This document shows positions 9,520 to 17,567 of a stretch of DNA of 64,000 bases, one piece after another. The DNA comes from Verrucomicrobiota bacterium (GTDB lineage: Bacteria; Verrucomicrobiota; Verrucomicrobiia; Verrucomicrobiales; Akkermansiaceae): assembly GCA_004293445.1 (NCBI GenBank), contig RDYP01000001.1, positions 334,754-398,753 of the forward strand, read 5' to 3'. The translations under genes were made by a program, and so were the position numbers. The notes below the pieces were generated by a model that saw only the letters and a program-made list of their open reading frames with translations, was not told the DNA's origin and did no database searches. Every line of letters begins with the position of its first letter. Position 1 is the stretch's first letter.

Positions 9520-12136
9520 GGTCCTGTTCTTCGGGTTGATCTTCCTCGGCCTCCGCTTTGGGCGGCACTTTCGCCAGCACCACGCGGAAGCCGTAGATGC
9601 TATCGCGAAAGTCGGGCGGCTGTGTGTTGCGCGCACCGAGATAGAGATTCTGCGCTTGATAGGTATTCCAGCCGCCGCCACGCAAAACACCGGAGGACGA
9701 TATCGGGCTGTAGTTGTCCGACACCCACTCATGAACATTCCCGCAGAGGTCATGCAGCCCCAGCGCGTTTGCGGGAAATGATCCAACGGGAGCGGTCGAT
9801 TCGAAACCGTCCTGATAATCCTCAATCACCCGGGTCGAAGAAATTCCCGGCAAACGAGCCGTCGCCGCATCCGCCAGATTCCCCACCTTCGCCCCATCCG
9901 CTCCGGGCGGCCACGCATCCCCCCAAGGAAAAATCGCCGACTTCAGGGGCTCCCGCTTCGCAGGCGACACATCCGGCAATTCCTCCAAGCCCACCATCAG
10001 ACTCCATTCGTAGTCGGTCGGCAGCCGATACTCGTGGACCTGACTCAGGCGCTCTTGTTGGCGCTCAACCTCGGTCAGCCACACACAGAAATCCTCGCCG
10101 TCCTTGCGGGAGACGAACACCACCGGATGATCCGGCCCCTGCTGGAAATCCGTCGCCGGCAGCAGGTGTCGACCACTTCCGCGGACGAAGGCATCGTAGT
10201 CCCGGACCCGCGTCTCCCAGACGCTCGCCATCAGATCCTTGCCGAGCGGAACGAATTTCATGCCCAACCCGTTCTCCCACGGCCGATCCATCACCACGCT
10301 GTGATTGAGCTCCAACTTCAATCCCAACTCCAAGGTCTCGCCCGGCTTGAGCACGACCTCACGCGACAGAGGCTTGTAGCCCTCCAACAAGACCAGCAAC
10401 TCCACCGCCCCAGGACGCAGTGCCTCGATCGCCAAAGGCCCGTTCGTCCGCCCGACCGAATTGTTGAAGCTCGCATCCGCCGCCTTGACGAAGACCTCGG
10501 CACCGGCGGGCTCGCTGCTTACGACGATCCTGCCAAAAGGAATCGGCCGCACCTGACATCGAAACGGCTTGAGCCCCTCCCGCCTCGCCCTCTCGCTCAA
10601 CGCGGGAGAGTCGAAGCCGCTATCCATCACCGGCAATGCCTCATGGCTCTCTGTTAGATAACCCGTCTCCAATCCCGTCGTTGCAAGCCATCCACAGAAC
10701 TCCTGCGCCTCCACGGCACTCGTCAGCGCTAACCGACGCTTGCTGCCCCCCTCGTCCAACTCCAAAAACTCCGCCGCGTCCGCTGGCCGCTGCTTGGCTT
10801 CACGATACCGCTCCCATTCAGACTGCCCCACCGAACGCACCGTTTCGTGGCCCTCGCCCATCGGACGATACTGCTGACCCAAATGGTCGATCCACGGCTC
10901 GCTGGGCTGTGGTGGTGAAAAGATCTTCAGCTCCGCCTCCAGCAGCAGAGGTTCTTCCGCGGCCGATGCCGGGACTTCCGCCTGCAGCAAGGCAGGCTCG
11001 AAGCCGTCTTTTTCAACCCGAAACGATACCCGCTCTCCAACCTGCGACTCGATCAAGGCGGTCGGCGTGGTCCCGACCAAAGCCCCATTCGCATCAAAGA
11101 CATCCGCCCCTTCGGGCCGACTCCCCACCTTGATCAGCCCCTTGACCGGTGCCGGCACCCGGTTCGCATTGCCATCGATCCAACCCGCCCCGAAAGGTGC
11201 CCAAGATCCCTCGCGGAAAGCCTCCCATGCAGCAAAACCCGTCACGACCGCGATGAATCCCGTCGCGAGCAAGGAACCGAGCGGACGACGTCGCCGCCGC
11301 CGCTTTCCGTCCTGCAATCGCCGCAAGGCATCGGCCAATTCCCCGGCGCTGGAAATCCGACGCTTCGAAAGCTGCGGCTCGCAGGCGTCGCAAATGATCT
11401 GATTGAGCGCCAGCCAGCGCTTCCGCTCGGCACCGCTCGGCAGCTCATCCGGCAACTCGGGGAACTCCATCCGATCCTTGCCTGTGGCAATTTCGTAGAG
11501 AACCTTTCCCAGGCTGTAGACATCCGCCTGAGCCGATCCCGGCCCTTCCGGTGGCACGAAACCCTCCGTCCCGACGAAGGTGCGCTGGCCGCGTGCCGCC
11601 ACGAGCCCGATATCGGCCAACTTGGCTCGCCCAGCAACGAAGATGATGTTCGCCGGCTTCACATCTCGATGAGCCAAGCCGTGATCGTGCAAATGTCGCA
11701 GCGCCTCAGCCAGACGAAGCCCGGCATCGATGCAGAAATCCGTGTCGAGACGCTTGCCCGCTGCCCGCTGGGTATCGCTTCGCAAGGTCCGGGCTTCATA
11801 CTCGACCGGATTGATCTCGCGGCCGGTCAGCACGTCATCGCCCAACTCCATCACGTAGTAATAGAAGGACTTCCCATCGACACTCCGCCCCACATGCAGA
11901 ATGTTCACCATCCCCGGATGATCACGGGAGATCGGCTCAAACTTGAGAATCCCCTCAAACTCACGCTCGAAGCCCCTCTCGTCCTCGAAATCCTCGCGCC
12001 ACAGAACTTTCACCGCCCGCAAGGCCCCTGTGACCCCGCGCGCCAGCCACACCTCGCCGTAGGCCCCGCCGCCCACCTTACGGAGGACTTCGTGGTCGGG
12101 GATCACCGGGTCGGGCCGCCTTTTAATCGTCGCCAT
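9506..12136 (-). CDS. membrane Ser/Thr kinase with PEGA and FGE-like domains (876 aa)
   Basis: Domains in order: eukaryotic-type kinase (about 15-285) with glycine loop GGGAYGEV, VAIK-like Lys (AVKVLW), catalytic HRDVKPAN (Asp 158) and ADIGL where DFG is usual; an Arg stretch and one membrane segment (about 297-320); a PEGA domain (about 335-400); a short degenerate FGE-like stretch; a second PEGA (about 525-595); and a full FGE-sulfatase/SUMF1-like domain (about 610-860) with HEWVSDNY and RGGGWN. The kinase is cytoplasmic and the rest extracytoplasmic. In this kinase family the SUMF1-like domain is usually taken as a ligand or C-type-lectin-like module, so I do not assign formylglycine generation. 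It overlaps the sigma-factor gene by 14 nt. Confidence 0.9.
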   Translation of the reverse strand: MATIKRRPDPVIPDHEVLRKVGGGAYGEVWLARGVTGALRAVKVLWREDFEDERGFEREFEGILKFEPISRDHPGMVNILHVGRSVDGKSFYYYVMELGDDVLTGREINPVEYEARTLRSDTQRAAGKRLDTDFCIDAGLRLAEALRHLHDHGLAHRDVKPANIIFVAGRAKLADIGLVAARGQRTFVGTEGFVPPEGPGSAQADVYSLGKVLYEIATGKDRMEFPELPDELPSGAERKRWLALNQIICDACEPQLSKRRISSAGELADALRRLQDGKRRRRRRPLGSLLATGFIAVVTGFAAWEAFREGSWAPFGAGWIDGNANRVPAPVKGLIKVGSRPEGADVFDANGALVGTTPTALIESQVGERVSFRVEKDGFEPALLQAEVPASAAEEPLLLEAELKIFSPPQPSEPWIDHLGQQYRPMGEGHETVRSVGQSEWERYREAKQRPADAAEFLELDEGGSKRRLALTSAVEAQEFCGWLATTGLETGYLTESHEALPVMDSGFDSPALSERARREGLKPFRCQVRPIPFGRIVVSSEPAGAEVFVKAADASFNNSVGRTNGPLAIEALRPGAVELLVLLEGYKPLSREVVLKPGETLELGLKLELNHSVVMDRPWENGLGMKFVPLGKDLMASVWETRVRDYDAFVRGSGRHLLPATDFQQGPDHPVVFVSRKDGEDFCVWLTEVERQQERLSQVHEYRLPTDYEWSLMVGLEELPDVSPAKREPLKSAIFPWGDAWPPGADGAKVGNLADAATARLPGISSTRVIEDYQDGFESTAPVGSFPANALGLHDLCGNVHEWVSDNYSPISSSGVLRGGGWNTYQAQNLYLGARNTQPPDFRDSIYGFRVVLAKVPPKAEAEEDQPEEQDHGGD

Positions 12137-12791
12137 CCTCCTCCAATCGAGCGAGTTCCTTCTTCAACACACCACCGACGCGGTGCTTTGCCAGATAAAC
12201 TTGGGCCATGCTGACATTCAAGTGGTCCTGCACTTTTTTCGCATCCCACTGCCGAATCACGTAGCAGTCGAAAATCTGATACTGCTTCGGCGACACCTGC
12301 GCCTTCACCCGGGCCAGCGCGGCGTCTGCGACGTTCTTTTTCCACTCCACGTCCCACAACCGGGAAAGAATATCACCGTTGGGGTCTTCGAAACGATCGA
12401 TCACTGCGGTCTTCCTATCATCATCCCAATCGCCACCAACCATCGCGGTGTCCTTCTTGCGACGACGGAACTGGTCATTGATCCGCCAGCGCGTCATGTT
12501 CATCAGCCAGGTTTTGAAGGATCCCTGCTCGGGATCGTAGAGCTTTTTCTTACTCTGCTTGGCGATCGACAGCACGGTTTCCTGCACACAGTCGTGCGCC
12601 TCATCCGGCCTCAGCCCCGCCTTGATTGCCACCGCATAAATCAAGCGCCAGTAGGTTTGGTAAAACTCGTCCCAAGTCTTCTGGTCCTCCCAGTTGTCGA
12701 GCCGCGCGATCAGACTCTTGCGGGTCTTCTCGTAGGCGGCGGCGAGCGTCTTATCGCGCTCCTTGTCATACTCTGAGTTGGACATCGGCAT
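12123..12791 (-). CDS. ECF-type sigma-70 factor (222 aa)
   Basis: RNA polymerase sigma factor of the ECF type. Region 2 runs about residues 38-105 (DEFYQTYWRLIYAVAIKAG, FKTWLMNMTRWRINDQFRRRKK) and region 4 about 160-215 (SPKQYQIFDCYVIRQW, then a helix-turn-helix ending YLAKHRVGGVLKKEL). A spacer of about 55 residues separates them. Start is ATG at 12791 or, with better spacing from the upstream AAGGGG, ATG at 12785. Its last codons overlap the kinase start. Sigma factors of this type coupled to membrane Ser/Thr kinases are common in Planctomycetes and Verrucomicrobiota and may be activated by phosphorylation. No anti-sigma gene is adjacent. Confidence 0.9.
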   Translation of the reverse strand: MPMSNSEYDKERDKTLAAAYEKTRKSLIARLDNWEDQKTWDEFYQTYWRLIYAVAIKAGLRPDEAHDCVQETVLSIAKQSKKKLYDPEQGSFKTWLMNMTRWRINDQFRRRKKDTAMVGGDWDDDRKTAVIDRFEDPNGDILSRLWDVEWKKNVADAALARVKAQVSPKQYQIFDCYVIRQWDAKKVQDHLNVSMAQVYLAKHRVGGVLKKELARLEEDGDD

Positions 12792-13002
12792 CCCCTTACC
12801 ACATCGGAGTAAGGCTGTCTTTCACCGAGTTCACAAACCCTACGGGGACAAGCAATCATTCGGGATCGCAAATGATCAGGAAAAACGAAGTATCAATCTT
12901 CCAGTTTACAAAGGCACGCCAAACGACCTAGCGTCTGCGCGCTGCCCCCCACTCACTCCATCCGGAAAACCCCGCCGGACCACCCCTGGAGAGAGTTCCC
13001 CC

Positions 13003-13599
13003 ATGCATCCCCCCAGCCCCGACATCAATCTGTCCCACCAGGTCGAGCGTATCCGCGAAATCATCGTGGGTCGACAAATGGACCGCGTGGAACGCCGCAT
13101 TGAGCAACTCGAAAGTTTGCTCCGGCCCATGCCAGCAGAGTTGCCGGGCGACCTCTTCGAAGTCCGGCTCGCAGCTTACGAGCAGCGCCACGACGAGAAA
13201 TTGCAGGCTTTGCGGGAGGAGATCGATGCCGACAAGGCACACCGTGCCGAAGAGATCCAGCGGCTGACTCAACAGACCGAGGAATCGGGCAGCCGCGATC
13301 TCAGCGAATTCGGGATTCAAGCCCAAGCGGAGCTCGAAGGAAAAATCACCCGCTGGCTGGAACACTGGAATGAAGGCTTCCGCCATTACTTGCACCAACG
13401 CGAACAGCACCTGATTTCCGAACTCCGCGCCGAACTCCAGCAGACCCGCGACTGGGTCGGCGCCCAGCTCGACCTCGCGAGCCAAGCAAGAACGCCCGAC
13501 CTCGGCATTCAGGCGTCCTTCGTTCAACTGGCGAACGCCGCCCGGGCGATCGCGGAAGCTGCCACGCTCCAAGCAGAATCGATGGGAGGAAAACCATGA
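13003..13599 (+). CDS. hypothetical coiled-coil protein (198 aa)
   Basis: Not recognised. It is a soluble, charge-rich, largely helical protein with no signal peptide. Heptad-like stretches suggest coiled coils (about residues 20-45 around ERRIEQLESLL, and 60-100 rich in Glu, Lys and Gln). I chose ATG at 13003, preceded by a GGAGAG ribosome site, over in-frame starts up to 240 nt upstream that would give a Pro/Arg-rich leader unlike the rest. Its stop overlaps the start of the next gene (ATGA at 13596), so the two are coupled. It diverges from the ECF sigma gene across about 210 bp. No function is proposed. Confidence 0.7.
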   Translation: MHPPSPDINLSHQVERIREIIVGRQMDRVERRIEQLESLLRPMPAELPGDLFEVRLAAYEQRHDEKLQALREEIDADKAHRAEEIQRLTQQTEESGSRDLSEFGIQAQAELEGKITRWLEHWNEGFRHYLHQREQHLISELRAELQQTRDWVGAQLDLASQARTPDLGIQASFVQLANAARAIAEAATLQAESMGGKP

Positions 13600-14429
13600 G
13601 AGGCATGCTTCCCACACTCCCGCTCCCTGTCGCCGCACCGAGTTCAGAAAACTTGGACCGCGGCATGAGCTCCTCTCCCCTCGCGAGCCCTCCTTTGCCG
13701 TCAGCGAGAGATCGGGTCCCGCTACCACCGCTCGGAACCGTTGCAGGCAAGGGCGTCGAGCGCGTCGAAGAACCCGAGCCGGATTTCACCGATGCGGATT
13801 TGCGCGCCGCCCTGACCCCACTTTTTGGCGGAGCTCCGTCCCGCTTCGACTTCCACGATAACGAGTCCTTTGAAGCCGTCCTCAGGGCCACCTTTCGCCG
13901 GGCCTTGGCGGAACAGCAATCGGGCCCATTCCAGGCGCCAGGACTTGTCCACCGCATCCTTTGGCGAGCTCTCGCCCTGTTCACCAGTCGCAGTTACGAC
14001 GAACTCCTTGCGGAGAAAATCCGACGATTCCACGTGGAAGAGGTCCACCTGCTCGATCGCGATCGGCTTTCACCCGTCTCATTCGCCAGTTGCGATCCCG
14101 TCCGGCACTCCAATCCGCGGCGCGCCGGCTCCTTCGCCCGACAACTCGCTCTCAGGGTCAAAGACGAAACAGGAAAATGGCGACCCAACTTCGAGCTGAA
14201 AGACGGTCGTCGCGGGGTCCTCCACGCCGGAGAATTCTGCATCCTCATCGCGGTGGTCCGAGGCGAGACCAACGACCTGCTGGAAGCGGATCTTGCCTTC
14301 GCCCTCCGCCGCATTGAGCACCGTTTCCGCGAGGCATTCCTGCACGGTCAGCCGCTCCTCAAGGAACTCCAGCCCCTCCTCGAGGAATGCCTGCTCATTC
14401 ACTCCCCGGCGGCCCCGCTGACCGCGTGA
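13596..14429 (+). CDS. hypothetical protein, partner of the coiled-coil gene (277 aa)
   Basis: Not recognised. A Pro/Ser-rich, probably disordered N-terminus (about residues 1-60) is followed by a folded-looking mixed region (about 65-270). This contains a helix around FEAVLRATFRRALAEQ, a segment FTSRSYDELLAEKIRRFHVEEVHLLDRD, and a beta-rich stretch ending GEFCILIAVVRGE before a long amphipathic C-terminal helix. There is no signal peptide or membrane segment. Overlap with the upstream gene suggests the two products act together. The position opposite the ECF sigma/kinase set hints at a shared regulatory role, but nothing in the sequence proves it. Confidence 0.7.
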   Translation: MRGMLPTLPLPVAAPSSENLDRGMSSSPLASPPLPSARDRVPLPPLGTVAGKGVERVEEPEPDFTDADLRAALTPLFGGAPSRFDFHDNESFEAVLRATFRRALAEQQSGPFQAPGLVHRILWRALALFTSRSYDELLAEKIRRFHVEEVHLLDRDRLSPVSFASCDPVRHSNPRRAGSFARQLALRVKDETGKWRPNFELKDGRRGVLHAGEFCILIAVVRGETNDLLEADLAFALRRIEHRFREAFLHGQPLLKELQPLLEECLLIHSPAAPLTA

Positions 14430-14494
14430 CTTCTTGCAGACAAGCCACTCATCCCTTGACCACCCGGTCTCCGATCCCTACGCATCCCGCACGC

Positions 14495-15691
14495 ATGGGA
14501 TTTGACACATTAGGCCTTTCCGCACCCGTTCTCGAAGCCGTCAAGGAATCGGGCTACGACAATCCGACACCGATCCAAGCCCAGGCGATCCCATTGATCC
14601 TTGCAGGAAAGGACGTCATCGGCGCATCCCAGACCGGCACCGGCAAGACCGCCGCGTTCGCGCTTCCATCTCTGAGCAAGCTCAGCCCCATCGGCAGACC
14701 TCAGATCCTCGTCCTCGAACCAACCCGCGAACTCGCCCACCAGGTTGCGGAACAGTTCGAGCACTACGGCAAACACACAGGCCTGAAGGTGGCCCTGCTC
14801 TTCGGTGGCGTGGGCTTTGGAGAACAGCTCAAAGCACTGGAGGCTGGTGCCGATGTCGTGGTCGCGACCCCCGGCCGCCTCGTCGACCACTTCTACCGCG
14901 CGACCATGCGCTTCAATGATGTGAAGATCCTCATCCTCGATGAGGTCGATCGCATGCTCGACATGGGCTTCCTTCCCCAAGTTCGCAAGATCGTCAACCT
15001 CTGCCCCTGGGAAGGCCGCCAGACCCTCTTCTTCTCGGCCACCATGCCGCCGGCGATCCAGACCTTCGCCCAGTGGTGCCTCCACGAACCGGTCAGCGTG
15101 GAAATCGCCCGCCGCGCCGTGGCCTCCACCGTCACCCACGCCTTCTACCCGGTCTCCATGGACCAGCGTGACGAGCTGCTACTCGCCTTGCTCGACCAAA
15201 CTGAATACCACTCGGTGATGATATTCACCCGCACCCGCAAGGAGGCCGACCAGGTCTGCGCGCTGATCAAACGCGAAGGCCAGGAAAAGGTCGCTGCCAT
15301 GCACTCGGATATCGGGCAGGTGGATCGCATGAAGGCGCTTGCCGGCTTCAAGAGCGGCGAGTTCGAGGTGCTTGTTGCCACCGATGTCGCGGCTCGTGGG
15401 ATCGACATTTCCGGAGTCTCCCACGTCATCAACTACCGCGTCCCCGAAAACGCCGAAGACTACGTTCACCGCATCGGCCGCACCGGTCGGGCGGAAGCGG
15501 AAGGCGACGCCTTCACCCTGCTCACTGCCGACGAGTTAGAGTATGCAAAGTCGGTCGAGATCTTCATCGACCAGAAGATTCAGCGCAAGAAGCTCGAAAA
15601 CTTCCCTTACATCTACACCGCGCTGCTCGACGACTCCCCGGCACGCCCTATCCGGAAGAAACCGCAAGGCGGTAAGAAAAAGCGGAGGTAA
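14495..15691 (+). CDS. DEAD-box RNA helicase, RhlE-like (398 aa)
   Basis: ATP-dependent RNA helicase that remodels RNA duplexes, for example during ribosome assembly or mRNA decay. Visible motifs: Q motif (GYDNPTPIQAQAIP), motif I ASQTGTGKTAAF, Ia PTRELAHQV, Ib TPGRLVD, motif II as DEVD rather than DEAD, motif III FSATMP, and in the second RecA domain IFTRTRKEADQV, VATDVAARGIDI and HRIGRTGRAE. The basic C-terminal tail (KKPQGGKKKRR) is typical of RhlE. I chose ATG at 14495 (MGFDTLGL) because the upstream in-frame extension has no family similarity. The DEVD variant still keeps the magnesium-binding Asp-Glu pair. Confidence 0.95.
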   Translation: MGFDTLGLSAPVLEAVKESGYDNPTPIQAQAIPLILAGKDVIGASQTGTGKTAAFALPSLSKLSPIGRPQILVLEPTRELAHQVAEQFEHYGKHTGLKVALLFGGVGFGEQLKALEAGADVVVATPGRLVDHFYRATMRFNDVKILILDEVDRMLDMGFLPQVRKIVNLCPWEGRQTLFFSATMPPAIQTFAQWCLHEPVSVEIARRAVASTVTHAFYPVSMDQRDELLLALLDQTEYHSVMIFTRTRKEADQVCALIKREGQEKVAAMHSDIGQVDRMKALAGFKSGEFEVLVATDVAARGIDISGVSHVINYRVPENAEDYVHRIGRTGRAEAEGDAFTLLTADELEYAKSVEIFIDQKIQRKKLENFPYIYTALLDDSPARPIRKKPQGGKKKRR

Positions 15692-15770
15692 CACCTCCCC
15701 TGGCGGCTCCCGAGGGCCATCCATCGACTAGGAGCTGCGTGAACGAGACCCGTCTCTCCGAACTCCCACC

Positions 15771-16274
15771 ATGCGTGTCCTCGCCATCGACCCCGCGATC
15801 CGCAACACCGGCTATGCCGTTGTCGAAGCCGGTGGCCGCAACGCCATCGCTCTTGCCTTCGATGTGATCACGATCCCTGCGCGGCTACCCCAGTCCGCAG
15901 CGCTTGCAGCAGTGCGAAGCCATCTCCGTCACGTCATCGAAAAGTTCCAGCCGGATGAGGTCGCGGTCGAGGGCATCATCTTCGTTCAATCCCACAAGAC
16001 CGCCATTTCGATGGGAGCTGCCCGAGCCGCCGCCCTGATTGCTGCGGCGGATGCCGGGCTGAATGTGTTCGAATACGCACCAAGGAAGGTCAAGATGGCC
16101 GTCGTCGGCAAAGGCACCGCTGACAAGGCCCAGGTCGCATTCATGGTCCGCGCGCTGCTGGGTCTGGCCGAGACCCCACCGCACGATGCCGCAGATGCCC
16201 TGGCGATAGGGCTCGCACACCTTCAGGCATCCGATCCCCTCAAGGCAAAGATGCTCGACCGCCGCCAGGTATGA
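15771..16274 (+). CDS. ruvC: Holliday junction endonuclease RuvC (167 aa)
   Basis: Crossover-junction endodeoxyribonuclease that cuts Holliday junctions during recombinational repair. It has the RNase-H-like fold signature: opening strand VLAIDPAIRNTGYAV with the first catalytic Asp, central VAVEGIIF with the Glu, KMAVVGKGTADKAQVAFMV, and the C-terminal HDAADALAIGLAH with the last acidic residues. Length is normal. Its stop overlaps the start of lipB (ATGA at 16271). ruvA and ruvB are not in the window. Confidence 0.92.
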   Translation: MRVLAIDPAIRNTGYAVVEAGGRNAIALAFDVITIPARLPQSAALAAVRSHLRHVIEKFQPDEVAVEGIIFVQSHKTAISMGAARAAALIAAADAGLNVFEYAPRKVKMAVVGKGTADKAQVAFMVRALLGLAETPPHDAADALAIGLAHLQASDPLKAKMLDRRQV

Positions 16275-16909
16275 CAAGCCTTTCAACCTCCATGAATTGC
16301 ATCCAACTCGGCGCTGGGATTTCGTATGAAGAGGGCCTCGATCGCCAAAACGCCGCCGTCGATGCTCTCCTCGATGGAATCGGCTCCGAGGTCCTCTTCC
16401 TACTCGAACACAGCCCGATTTACACCATCGGCCGCCTTCGCGATACCTCGTCGCTTCGCAATCCCTCCGCTCTTCCTGCCCCGGTAATCGAGACAAACCG
16501 AGGCGGACAAGCCACTTATCACGGCCCCGGGCAGTTGGTCGGCTACCCCATCCTCGACCTCCGCGCACGGAATCGCGACCTCCACGCCCACCTTCGAGGG
16601 ATCGAAGAAGCACTCATCCGCACTTGCCGTGACTTCGCCATCGCGGCGACACGCCGCGATGGCCTGACCGGAGTATGGGTGGAAAATCGCAAGCTCGCGT
16701 CGATCGGCGTCGGCGTCAGAAAGTGGATCTCGATGCACGGCTTCGCGATCAACATCAGCCCCGAAAGCCTTCTCCCCTTCTTTGCGATCACCCCCTGTGG
16801 CATCGACGGCGTGATCATGAGCTGTGCCGCGCAAGAAGCCCCCCACCCACTGACCGTGGCCGATTTCTCCGAAGCCCTACTCCCTCACTTCCGCTCGGTC
16901 TTTCTCTGA
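16271..16909 (+). CDS. lipB: octanoyltransferase LipB (212 aa)
   Basis: Moves the octanoyl group from acyl-carrier protein to the lipoyl domains of 2-oxoacid dehydrogenases and the glycine-cleavage H protein, the first step of lipoate synthesis. Family signatures: LFLLEHSPIYTIGR, then RGGQATYHGPGQLVGYPILDLR with the conserved His, KLASIGVGVRKWISMHGFAIN with the catalytic Lys, and FFAITPCGIDG with the catalytic Cys. The start may be ATG 16271, overlapping ruvC, or the internal Met at residue 7. lipA is not in the window. Confidence 0.95.
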   Translation: MTSLSTSMNCIQLGAGISYEEGLDRQNAAVDALLDGIGSEVLFLLEHSPIYTIGRLRDTSSLRNPSALPAPVIETNRGGQATYHGPGQLVGYPILDLRARNRDLHAHLRGIEEALIRTCRDFAIAATRRDGLTGVWVENRKLASIGVGVRKWISMHGFAINISPESLLPFFAITPCGIDGVIMSCAAQEAPHPLTVADFSEALLPHFRSVFL

Positions 16910-16981
16910 TCCGATGCGCGGACGGCGATTATCTTCAAAAATGAGCGGGGAGACTCCATTCATCACCAGCCGCTTAGGATC

Positions 16982-17305
16982 ATGATGCTCGTTTTTGAAC
17001 ACCTCGATTTCACCCTCGTCGGACATCTCCGCGGGCTCCTCGAAGCCGATGGCATTCCCTGCGAAGTCCGCAATGAAGCCGCTTCGTTCATGGCTGGAGA
17101 AGTTCCCTTCACCCAAGTTTTCCCCGAGCTCTGGATTGCCGACGATCGCGATGCCACTCGCGCGCGAGCGATTATTCGAGACTTTCGCGAACAGATGGAC
17201 GCAAAAACGTCCAACGAAGATTGGACCTGCGCCAAATGCGGAGAAGTCGTCGACGGCAACTTTGCCGAATGCTGGAACTGCGGTGCTCCTTCGCCTGAAG
17301 GCTAG
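16982..17305 (+). CDS. DUF2007-type protein with C-terminal zinc ribbon (107 aa)
   Basis: Small cytoplasmic protein. Residues 1-75 match the DUF2007 pattern (putative signal-transducing domain): a start VFEHLDFTLVGHLRGLLEADGIPCEVRNE, then PELWIADDRDATRARAIIRDF. Residues 80-102 form a short zinc ribbon (WTCAKCGE, then CWNCGA, two CxxC pairs). It lies just before two tRNA-Gln genes on the other strand. No partner is evident and the function of the family is unknown. Confidence 0.75.
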   Translation: MMLVFEHLDFTLVGHLRGLLEADGIPCEVRNEAASFMAGEVPFTQVFPELWIADDRDATRARAIIRDFREQMDAKTSNEDWTCAKCGEVVDGNFAECWNCGAPSPEG

Positions 17306-17315
17306 ACCGCCAACT

Positions 17316-17389
17316 TGGCAGTCCCGCCTGGATTCGAACCAAGACGAACAGAGTCAGAATCTGTTGTGCTACCGTTACACTACGGGACT
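17316..17389 (-). tRNA. tRNA-Gln (anticodon CTG)
   Basis: Cloverleaf readable on the minus strand. Acceptor stem AGTCCCG pairs with CGGGACT; the D arm is GTGTAACGGTAGCAC; anticodon stem ACAGA/TCTGT encloses loop TTCTGAC, giving anticodon CTG; the T arm contains TTCGAAT. The discriminator is G and the CCA end is encoded (17316-17318). It is paired with the TTG isoacceptor 26 bp further on. Confidence 0.93.
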
Positions 17390-17415
17390 CAATAGAGCCG
17401 AAGCGACGGTGAAAG

Positions 17416-17486
17416 CAGCCCCCCCAGGACTCGAACCTGGAAAGACGGAATCAAAATCCGTAGTGTTACCATTACACCAAGGGGCT
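17416..17486 (-). tRNA. tRNA-Gln (anticodon TTG)
   Basis: Cloverleaf on the minus strand. Acceptor stem AGCCCCT pairs with GGGGGCT (one G-T pair); the D arm is GTGTAATGGTAACAC; anticodon stem ACGGA/TCCGT encloses loop TTTTGAT, giving anticodon TTG; the T arm contains TTCGAGT. Unlike its neighbour, the CCA end is not encoded. Being upstream on the same strand, it is probably co-transcribed with the CTG isoacceptor. Confidence 0.93.
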
Positions 17487-17567
17487 TTTTGCCGTCGGCG
17501 GGCGGACGCTAGAGCGCCCCTTTTCATTTGGCAATCCGGAAATTGCCCGATGATGCAATCCCGTGGA

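Noticed and set aside
9506-12136. Formylglycine-generating enzyme acting on sulfatases
   Set aside because: The FGE-like domain is the sensor half of a membrane kinase, and no sulfatase gene is in the window.
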